Source: Trametopsis cervina
Lineage: Eukaryota > Basidiomycota > Agaricomycetes > Polyporales > Irpicaceae
NCBI GenBank assembly: GCA_022385755.1
Contig: MU278359.1
Location: forward strand, 829,714-893,713
DNA: 64,000 nt
Reading direction: 5' to 3'
Position 1 is the stretch's first letter. The number at the start of each line of letters is the position of its first letter. Made by a program: the position numbers and the translations under genes. Shown here in pieces: positions 49,390-58,835 of the stretch. The notes beneath the pieces were generated by a model, which searched no databases, was not told where the DNA came from, and saw only the letters and a list, made by a program, of their open reading frames with translations.

Positions 49390-51065
49390 GTTATTATTTT
49401 TCAGACAGCCATCGTCAGTAACCAATTCTGCAAGAGGCCGGATGAACTCAACAAGGTGTTGTCAAAGGTTACCTGGACGTACGAGGACTGCCAGATATGC
49501 CAATGAAAGCACCCTGCAAGGTCAGGGCTAACAGTTGCAGATATACCTGGGGCAGCATTGGGAGCGTCAATCGTCTTGTGCATGAACGTGACCAACTCTG
49601 TTGCGTTCCACCAAGTCGTTTGGATACAGTGTCGTGGAGAACAATGACACGAAGCACAGATGCAGCGGCGACGGCCTGGTCGCTAAGCTCGTACAGCCTC
49701 GTCTCATCGTTGAGCAATGAACGGCCCACCTCCTAGAGGAGGAAGTGCCTCCCATTGCTCTCGGACAGGACACTCAGCCTCAGCCACCCGTGCACTTGGC
49801 TGCACTAGTGGCTGCCCTGATGCACCATGTCCGACGAGCAGGGTGCACGGTTTTGTCTGGATCAAAGACGGCTGAATACAGCGTCTTATGGATGTACAGT
49901 AGAGCGGGAAGTGGGCCTCGAAGGCGAAGGGAACCACCGGAAGGTGATGCTGTTGGAATAGATCACGTTGCTTTGGAGGTGAAGGAAGGGGTCCAACTGA
50001 TGTCGATACGTGTGGCGTACATTGGTCAGGAGATGCAACCAGCCCTGGGTACAAATTTGTGTTAGCTGTTTCTATAGAGCAGGTAGATGTTGACGTAGAA
50101 GGGGACGATACTGTGACCGGCGATGCCTACATCTGTATCAGGTGCTTGAACGTCCCTGCAGCTGTAAGGGTGCGACACCCGCGAGAGCCGGTCTCAAAGA
50201 CATTATTGGGCAAGGAGGCTTGGCAGACGCGTCTGAGTCGCACTGTCGGGAGTTCGTCCTAGATAACGATAACATAGTGGTCCGTCGTCCAGAACCTCGG
50301 TTGTCTCCTTGTCCGCACCGCCGTCATTTCTTACAGAACGAAGATTCAGTGTCAGTGACATTCGTTTCCGCACGCATAATTGCCGACTCCTGCGTGGGCT
50401 GTCCGTCGGGGGATACAACACACTCGTGAGATATGACACACTTGTTCTACCCACCGAAAGGCGCGAGGCTCACGTACGCGTTGCGTGCTATATACCACTT
50501 GCGTCGTCCGTCGCGCTTATACAGGCCTGCGGCCGCCCATTAGAGCTGACTCCGGCGCAGCGCGTGCAGCAGCTAGGCCGCGGTGTTGATGCTATCGCAA
50601 TTTAGCTCAACCAGGTCGACCTTGCGCAGAGCGGGATGGAAACATATCGAGGTGAGTGAGGGGTAGAGGAAGGCAAGAGGTGCTGCGAGGGGCGCGGGCG
50701 GAGGATGTTGAGCACTTTGAAGAAGTGTATCGTAAGCAGGATGTTTTGAAGAAGTTGAGGGGAAGGCGACGCTAAATGTTTGATATTGGAGTGGTGGGCA
50801 ACCAGAGCTGGAGGCGTGCTGCATACACTGTCGTTGAGCTGACCGAGGAGACCACATGAGACGGTGTTTGGGAGACCGAGTGCGATTCGCTGGGGGCGAG
50901 AACGAGGCAGAATGTCGCGTAGGAGCTCGCCGCCGCCTTGGAAGCATCCAGAATGATGGACAGTGATGTTATTCTGTGAAGACAATACCACGTAAGTTGA
51001 ACAGACATCGAAGAGCGGCCAACGACGTACCAATCTCCAGCTACGACTCCTCTCTCATGCGCCAT
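49390..51065 (-). pseudogene. Family X copy X-F, degenerate
   Basis: Starts with MAHERGVVAGDW at 51,065, donor GTACGTCG (~51,030), acceptor CTTCACAG. The next exon is open for ~140 residues (NNITVHHSGCFQGGGELLRD, SCGLLGQLNDSV, QLLQNIL). Later landmarks are the donor-like GTATATAG (~50,495), a C-terminal segment resembling the ALRQ-ending part (HHLPVVPFAFEAHFPLYCTS, ~49,960-49,900) and LTLPMLPQVYLQLLALTLQG (~49,570-49,510). An additional open frame (49,729-49,469) reads LYELSDQAVAAASVLRVIVL. The parts do not combine into one frame by any splicing I could find. Confidence 0.42.
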
Positions 51066-51179
51066 GATGTAGCCGTGTATTCACGTTAAAAATGCACAGG
51101 GAAGCATTGTCGTTTACGTCTTGGAGCATGAGACAGAAGGTCGAGTGCATACAGAGGATCAGAGACGCAATTCGCCAAG

Positions 51180-51645
51180 TGAGGAAGGTGGGTCGTCGTT
51201 ACCTTGACGCACGTGACGCAGTGATCGCTGGCCTCGGAGTCCTCGGGCAGATCTGCACGCGCGCGCTACCGTCACTCACTTCACCGTGGACACACATCGT
51301 CGGCCCCTACTCGATCTTAGCTCTCCTTTGTCTACCACCCAGCGTCGCGCGATCTCGTCAACCCACCTGTTCTTATCTCTCCCCGTACCCTAGGCTGAGT
51401 GCTCGACGTACCTTGTCCTGTCGATCGCGTCAAGTCTCCTCACTGCGGCCGCCACCCCGCATTCTGCTCACGGTCCTCTCCTCCCGCTCATCTCTCATTG
51501 TTCTGCATGTCTTCTTGTGTTATCTCTCCAACACACCCTGCGCTCTAGGTCGACACACGACACACCTCCGTCTTTCGCTGTCACTTGAATTACGACCTTT
51601 GCCATCTCGTGCCTCGTTCAACTTGTATCTTACATCACCACTTGG
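51180..51645 (+). promoter_or_regulatory. Leader/promoter block of DUF6535 copy G
   Basis: Contains GCCTCGGAGTCCTCGGGCAG (51,231), CATTCTGCTCACGGTCCTC (51,459) and, just before the start, ATTACGACCTTTGCCATCTC, which also occurs before C in nearly the same form. A GTG at 51,609 stands where copies B and F have their ATG. Confidence 0.45.
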
Positions 51646-54600
51646 ATGGCTCCAAGGCTACTAGGTCGTCGATTGGGACGCAGGTTGTGTCGAACTAAAC
51701 GTAGCTCTCGCTCGCTTTCAGCTGCTTCCCGCGATACAGAAGATGCCAAACGGAACTCTCGACCACCTCCGGCCGCTCCGAGGGACAGAAAAGACGCTCT
51801 CCTTGGCACACTCACAAATCCGGCTCATGTCCTCAACCGCGATACACCTAGAGGATGGGCTGTCATCCAGAGAGCCGTCGACGAATTCGACAAAGATCAG
51901 ATTGAAGGCGTCAAGAACGACATCGACACTCTCCTTGTTTTTGTAAGCGATAGGACTGCTGGTCTATGACAACACACTGACACCCATCGAGATTGGTCTA
52001 TTCTCGGCTGTCCTTTCAGCATTCCTTGTGGTCGCTGTTGCGCTCCTTCAAGAAGACATCCCCGGGGCCACTTTGACGACTCTGAGGCAGATGTCAGCGC
52101 AGAACGCAAACTACACAATCCAAGGCGATTTTATCATCAGCACTTCTCCCGCATCCACCTCCTCCCCGCCATTCGAGCCTTCGGTCAACGCCATTCGCAT
52201 CAACGACCTATGGGCTGCGAGTCTCGTCATCAGCCTTGCTACAGCTTCGTTCGGGATCCTCGTGAAGCAATGGCTTCGCGAGTACATGAAGTTCGTGACG
52301 TCGTTTCCCCAGGGCCGTCTTCGCATACGGAACTTCCGCCGGGCAGGCTTGGAGACATGGAAAGTGCTGACGATAGCCGCATGTCTTCCTCTTCTCTTGC
52401 AATTCGCGCTTGGGCTGTTCTTTGTTGGTCTCTGTTTCTACACCGCGGAACTACACTCGAGTGTCAGGAACACAACGCTCCCTCTCGTCGCAGGCTGGGG
52501 ATTCATTTTCTTCTTTGTGACGGTATCTCCTCTCCTCTCCGCACATTGTCCATATAAGACACCTGCGCTGGATTCACTTGTGGTCGCTGTACGTTGCGGT
52601 GTGCGTGCTCGATGGAAGGCATTTCTAGGAGATGCAAGCAGTCGTGCCGTCCGTATTTTATGGGATTCCTCGTTTCGCGGGCGTATGGCCAAAGCCATAT
52701 ATTCCTGGACAAAGATGCATTTTGACCGTCTTGATGCACCGACTGAGCCATACGAGGAAGTTACAGCAGCAAAACATGAAGCTGGCGATCTCGACATCAT
52801 GGTGGCTGCTGATGCGCTGCAGGGAAACGACGAAATCGTTGGGACGGCAATGGTCGACGCGCTCCAGCAGATCACGCCCAAGCCAGAAGACATCATTAAT
52901 TTTGTGCTGAAGATCCTGCAACATCGTGTCCTATGGGAGGGCGACTTCGAAAAGGAACCTCAGATCATCGACTGCAGCATGGCAACGACTCACGCGCTGG
53001 ACTCAATCCAGTCCCTACTTGAACAGCATCTTCCAATCAATAAAATTACCATACCCTCCAATGCAGACGCAGAATTTGCCAAAGTGACCTCCTGGACTGC
53101 CGCCCTTTACCTTTCAGTTGGGTCTCGCGGGTTTCGCCGAGTGCCTTCTCTGCCATGGGAACCTTTAGACAAGAGACAAGAGGTATTTGTGCAGGTCGCT
53201 CTTTCTGTGCCCTCTGCTCCGGGACTGAGAGCCCTTCTACACCTCACATGCCACTTGTGTCGGAAGTCCCAATTGGATCTGGTGCAGTCTATCAGTTCAG
53301 TCAAATCTGTTGTTGAGCCTTTCTTCACCAAGCTTGAGCTCGCGGACTCGTTTGAGTCTGACAATTACAATGCACCGTGGCGGAAAGTGCTGAACGAGGG
53401 CTCTCTCCGCGACGCCATTGGGTTCCTCACTAATCTGTTGCGCGACGACACCGCTGCTCAGGATGGCGAGTGGTCGGATACTCAGCATGACGCTCTTTTG
53501 CTGATTATCAAGCTCATTGCGTCTAACCCTTGGGGATTCCAGGACAGTATAGCAGCTGTTCGGCGCATGACTTTATCATCAAAGTCGGATGCGGTGGTGG
53601 TGAAGATCCTAACGTTGTTCATCAAGTCTTACCCAGATTCATTCAACCGTCACGTGCGCCATGAGGACTTCTATACAGACACAGCTGGTATGTGGATTGT
53701 TCTCATTTGAGTCCACGTCTCTTCTGATCTGTTTCTTTCACCAGCTCTGTCCCGTGTCGCGGCCGCCATTGAGATCATTGCAACAAACTCTCCGGATCAG
53801 CTCACAAGGCTGTCCGTGCTGAAGGCTTGCCACAGTCTTGCATGTAGCCTGTATCATGCCAGGGATGATGTCAAAGGCACGGCCTTGACTAAAAGCTGGC
53901 GCGGAGTCTTTGCCGCATTCACTTCATTGGTCCAGGCTGCGACGATGCTCGAAGGTGGAATGGATGTAGAACCCGAATGGATACACTCGTGCTTCATCGC
54001 ACTTTCCGGTTTGGATGCTGAGAACGAGTACAGAGATCGCGACGACGATGAGAAATATTCGGCGTGGCGTGCGGCATTCAAGCCAGAAGAGTCTTTCGTC
54101 CCCGACGGCTTCTATCTAGCACTTATGGATATCTCTATCCCTGAAGAGCGATTCTGGAGGATGAGGCGTCTTCAGGAAATGACCGCCGAGGAAAGACAGG
54201 CAGCTAAGAAGGATATCGAGCCGTACCTGCGCAAACGTGCCGCTGACAATCTCGACAACAGTGCGGCTGGTCCGTCAACGGAACGTGGTGAGGGATCTGG
54301 AGGCGGAGCTGGGGCTGTCGATGGATCCGGACAAGCGGACGTAGCTGGTGAAGTCAAGGAACGCGAAGATTCTAGCGACGACACTGATCGCGTGGACGTA
54401 GCCCGCGAGGCCGAGGGACATGCTGATTTTGGCAACAACCCGGAGGTAGATGCGGAGGAACTCGAGCTTGACACGGACGTCGCTCCCGCTCGCGAGTCAG
54501 ACGGTCATGAGCTTGCGGCGGACAATGGCCTCCGCCCCGAACAGGACGAAGCGACCTCGAAAGACACGGCGGCACTAAATTTGGAGGCGGTGGGGCTCCC

Positions 54601-54874
54601 TCATACCAAGCCTTCAGAGGACGCACTTCCTGAGGCTGCGGAGCTCTCCGACACGAAGTCTCCAAACGACGCATCCCCTGAGGCGGAAACTATCGCAGAC
54701 AATCCGGAGGGTCTCTTCGACACCGAGGACGGTCCGCAGGGACTTGGACCGGCTAAAGAAGGTGGAGGACAGGTTGGTGTGAATTTGGTAGGCGAGCTAA
54801 GAGACGATTCGGACATTGTCGAAAATAAGGACGACGAGCAGGTACCTGGAATATCGGGAGATGGCGGAGAATGA
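51646..54874 (+). CDS. DUF6535 membrane protein, copy G (premature stop in tail)
   Basis: Exons 51646-51942, 51992-53687 and 53745-54874 give about 1,040 aa. It starts MAPRLLGRRLGRRLCRTK. The membrane domain is intact. The linker (SSRAVRILWDSSFRGRMAK) is like A and D, but the middle (YLSVGSRGFRRVPSLPWEP) is nearly that of C, a mosaic. The acidic tail ends GISGDGGE at a TGA; beyond it the same frame continues to align with the last 30 residues of copy F, so the stop is probably a late nonsense change. Intron 1 is 49 nt, intron 2 is 57 nt. Confidence 0.87.
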
Positions 54875-55000
54875 ACTGATGGTCTTCCAATGACTGAAGG
54901 TATGCTGGGTGATACGGCGCGACGATCTGCAAATGAGCATGGCTATCCGGTAAACGTAGTCGATGCCCGAACTCTTTCGAGATTAGTCACACCTTTGTCG
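54875..55000 (+). pseudogene. Read-through tail remnant of copy G
   Basis: After the stop the frame reads MTEGMLGDTARRSANEHGYP then VNVVDARTLSR, aligned with copy F's NVGNTPRRSEDEHGPPVG and PIDAPELF. The 3' flank then stays homologous to that of F. Confidence 0.55.
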
Positions 55001-55269
55001 ATATAGTTCTCGGTAGTACAGCACGCTCTAAGCAGTTAACATCCTCCTCATGTACTCGTTGCGATACTATCTTTGTGGTTGTTATGTCCTCGTCAATGTA
55101 TCATCCCTTAAACCGAGTACACGCTCCTCGTACAAGCTCAATCGAACGACAAATTCTAATTTTCATTGCATACATACACTGTGTACTTTAGCCGAATCTA
55201 CAAACCCGGACAGGAGGCTGGAGCGAGAGTGACATGGTCCCTCTGCGCGAATGCCGTGCACAGAACCCT

Positions 55270-56990
55270 CGAAAGCCGTCCACGGATGACTTGCAAAAGT
55301 ACATCTCGCACTCACCAAAGCCAAACGCATGCATCTGATACTATCTGGACGTGCGGGTGTGTAAAGCTGAGGAAGAGAGCCGCACCCACGTACGCGTCCT
55401 GCAATGTCGGAGCGAGCAGCTGCAGATATGCCTTCAACAGCGCGTTGCCACCGTGGACCGTCTTGCGCATGAGAATGTTTCATTTCGTCGAGTTCTACCA
55501 CGCAGCCCGGGGAGTGACCATCAGCGTTACCCTCTCCGGCGAGTTTGATTCGATTTAAGATTGGACAGGTGGACTCTGTTCTCGAGGAGGCAGTTTCATG
55601 CACCGCTCTAGTCCAAGAGCTCCTGGACGGATCGCACACCCGGTCGTGGCCACGAGGGACACGTTTAGGACACTCGACGAGCAGCTAGTTAATTACCGCA
55701 TCGTTTGCGCCGATAAATCCAGAGTGTATGCGATTTAGGGACAAGCGCTGCGTGTCATTCACCTGGAGCCGGAGCCGCACCGCGAGAGAGGCGAAGGTTC
55801 AGGACAGTCAGAAGGTGAATCGCAACTTGAGTGTACAGGAAGCGTCAGGGTAGCCGTCGGGGTGCCTTAGCTAAAAGATCAGGTAGTCGCTTTTTCGCGA
55901 GGTACGCGTGTTTCGAAAAAAGGGAAGACGTGCATGTAGCGGGCCAAGTCCGTAGGGAGTTTCTCGACGTGATTAGGTGCTTGCTTTCCCCCGCGGGTGG
56001 TGGAATGACGGTCGCAAGTTGAGTCGCAAGGACAAGTACTTTGAAGATGAGGGTATGCGGCAGATGCGTCTTGATCGCGGTAGCGGATGTCTGTCCGCGG
56101 TGTGATAGCGGACTCTGTGCGTTCAACGGTTCAACGGCTTTGGCAGTCTTCTAATCACTCCAACGTCTGATGGCAGCCTAGGTACGCGGCAGGCCCCCAC
56201 TGTACGAAGAGATTTCGCACCCAAACGACGCGGTAGTACGGATTGTCCGCACTGTCGCTGGTTTTGCGAATGAGCAAGCCCTGACGTCCACATATGAGAA
56301 CGCGAAAGTCTGGTTGAGGCATTTGGGGCCACTGCGTACCCGATGTGTCGCCCATCGCGCCCCGTCTAGGCTTATCGCCGCCTAAAAAACTGCCGTGCAG
56401 GAGCAGGGCGTGTACAAGCGGCGTGCAGTAGCACAAGCGTAGTGGCGATGCTTTTTGTTGCGGTTCAGCGGGGTCGACCTTGCACAGAAAGGGCCTGAGG
56501 CAAATTGGCACGAATAATAGTGCCAAGGAAGGCGAGAGGTGCTGCGAAGGGCACGGGCGAAGATGATGTTGAGGCATCCAAAAGAATGTATCTTAACCGG
56601 GATGCTTGAGCAGTTGAAGGAAAGCCAATGCTGTATGCTTAATGTTGAGATAACAGGTCACCAGAGCCGGAACCATGTTGTACTCCCTGTTGTTGAGCTG
56701 GGCGAGGAGATCGCGTGAGATGTCCTGCTGGCGAGACCGGAGCCAGAGTGCGCTTCACTGGGGGAGAGGACGAGACGGAATGTCGCGCCATTGGTCTGCG
56801 ATGCCCTGAGGGTGATCTGCGAATGCGACAGCATAAATGGAACAAAACTAGAAAGCAACCGACGACGTACCAATGTCCGTTGACCTCCAGGCTACAGCCA
56901 GTCCGTACACATCTCCCCCAGTCCAGCTGGCGAGCCGTGATGTCGTTTGTGTATGCGGGGATTGTATAGTAGGGCATCCTGACACATGGG
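55270..56990 (-). pseudogene. Family X copy X-G, degenerate
   Basis: Landmarks: GTACGTCG donor (~56,875), acceptor ATTCGCAG (~56,823); RDLLAQLNNREYNMVPALVT (~56,715-56,655); CPSQHLSPSLALLFVP and GSFLGGDKPRRG (~56,560-56,370); DSADNPYYRVVWVRN (~56,255-56,210); KVLVLATQLATVIPPPAG and KHLITSRN (~56,045-55,960); AIHLLTVLNLRLSRGAAPAP (~55,820-55,765). The 3' flank GGATGACTTGCAAAAGTACA (55,282) recurs in the gap after copy E (43,934). Frames are broken between landmarks. Confidence 0.42.
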
Positions 56991-57029
56991 AGCCAGAAGG
57001 TCGAGTGCATATAGAAAGGAATATAAGTC

Positions 57030-57450
57030 GAAAAGTGAGGAACGTCGCGGTCAGCGCGTGTGACGTGATTGCTGCCCACGGAGTCCTCGGGCAGATCTGC
57101 ACACGAGCGCCACTGTCACTGCACTCCAGCTCCAGCTTCACCACACCGTCGACCCCCACTCGTCCTCAGTTCCTCTTCATCCGACCCCAAGTCTCATGCG
57201 ATTTTTGCCACATCAACCGCGCCTTCATGCTCCTCCATTTTTTATGTTGAATGTTCGACTCATAGCGTCGATTGTTGGATCTTCAAGTCTCCTCGCTACG
57301 GCCGATGTCTCTCGCAACATGTTTGGAACCACGAATATCTTCCGACGAGCATCGTGAGGTACAGGTGATGTATCTGAGTGTTTAGTATTGCGTCGCACGC
57401 GAGCTAATCTTCAATCACTTACTGTGTCCATCCAACAGCAACTTGTTGTA
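57030..57450 (+). promoter_or_regulatory. Orphan leader/promoter block
   Basis: Aligns closely with the block before copy E: CCCACGGAGTCCTCGG at 57,076, the shared 23-base string at 57,309-57,331, and CAGGTGATGTATC (57,363). The intron-like acceptor is CACTTACTG instead of CACTTACAG. No DUF6535 reading frame follows, so the block has lost its gene. Confidence 0.45.
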
Positions 57451-57769
57451 CAACACCGCCCACTCGGAGTCGTTGCACGCCCCGCGCGGCTGTGTGGACA
57501 AGCAGCATGTCTGAACTCTCTCGGTATCGTGACTGATCAAAGCGGCGAGCTCAGCCTTGGACAGACTCACGTTGAAATCTGCGGCTACTTGTATCGAACA
57601 AAACCAAGGCGACGGAACGAGAAAGGTACTATGAGAGCACGCGGGAAATGAGTTCATTAGGAACTACAGAGGAAGGAATCGCGACGAAGAAATGGACGAG
57701 GAAGCGATAACGGAGACATGGGGAAGGAGAAAACTGGTATTTGGTGTGGATATCATGCGTCGTGGTGAT

Positions 57770-58285
57770 GTGCTACATGTCAGTGAGCTGGGAGAGGACG
57801 CCGCGGCGCGCGTGCTGCTTGGTAATGCGCGTACAGCAGGTCACTTTACTAACCACGCTGATGAAGCGAGAAGAGTCGCCACGAACTCGAATGAGTTCAG
57901 CCGTGCATGCCATAGCAGCTCGCTCATCGGGCGAGCAGTGAACGCACGGCTCACGTACTGAGATGAGGTGGTGCATGTAACAACGGTGAGTGCTGCTTAA
58001 ATATGTACTTGTGTATTTCATTGACAATATTACTGTGCAACGAAATGCTCTTATCGCTGAAAGAGCCGCAAACCTATCCGTGGCTACACTTTCCGTCCAA
58101 TAGTGTTCGTCTTCTTCGTTCTCCCCGCCGAGATCCATTGCTTCGAGTCCGTCGAAGACTTTACCACCCCACTTGATGCGGGTTTTAATGGATTCGCCCA
58201 CTGAAAACGGGTAGCCAACTTGTAGGTGGCCAATGTCCCCTTCACCATCTGCACTGACTACATGCTCTCTGACAATGCAGGACAT
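57770..58285 (-). pseudogene. Family X-related fragment with a distinct 5' part
   Basis: The minus-strand frame is open for ~170 residues: MSCIVREHVVSADGEGDIGH, ESIKTRIKWGGKVFDGLEAM, GGENEEDEHYWTESVATD, and finally CTRITKQHARRGVLSQLTDM. The last part matches the QLND motif block of the X copies (PKQHIRRGLLVQLNNKEG at 62,930). A possible intron (donor GTTTGC ~58,068) would remove the segment with many His/Tyr. The first part looks like genuine coding sequence but I do not recognise it; it could be the proper 5' end of family X or an unrelated gene fused by rearrangement. Confidence 0.35.
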
Positions 58286-58639
58286 CCCGCTGTCTGTTCT
58301 TCAGCTGAGAGCAGCGCGGCGCCATCGCCGCCGTGCCCTTCGTGCCACCAGCGATGCTCGTCTGGGTATTTAGCTAATCGCCTCCCAACAGGCGACAAAA
58401 AAATACCCTCACGTATCGGCCTGATTACACCGCTCATTCTTATTTTCTTCTATGGTGCACCGGACAGCTAACCACTCTCAGAGATCGCTCGTGCAGTCAC
58501 GCGCAAACGCGAGCATGATATGCACTGCTCGCCGGACGTCTCCAGGATCTCAAGACCCGCCATTGACCCCATTTTCCGGTACCTATACCTATGAAATGCC
58601 AGCTCAGTAGACAACGCGCTGGATGCCCTGAGACAGACA

Positions 58640-58835
58640 CAGCGGACGGGGATGAGCAAGACAGCATTTGAAGACACGGCCAATGGGATTGGAAGGCTGC
58701 GGTGCTCTACAGGCACAATACCACCGGATGAACACCCTCTGAAGTCGAAGGCAGTACGGGTATTCTCCAGGTTCAGTACGGTGAGTAGGGAGATTGACCG
58801 ACGGTAGATGGAGGGAGTGCAGGAATATTTCATAC
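58640..58835 (+). pseudogene. Decayed 3' tail of an eighth DUF6535 gene
   Basis: DNA from GACGGGGATGAGCAAGACAG through TTTGAAGACACGGCCAATGG and AGGCTGCGGTGCT to a final AGATGGAGGGAGTG aligns in order with the 3' ends of copies B (TTGGAAGACACGGCTGGACG, AGGCTGCGGTGCT) and C (TTTGAAGACACGGCTAGACT, AGATGGAGGAG). The frame is broken. The membrane domain is absent upstream, so only the tail of this copy survives. Confidence 0.5.
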
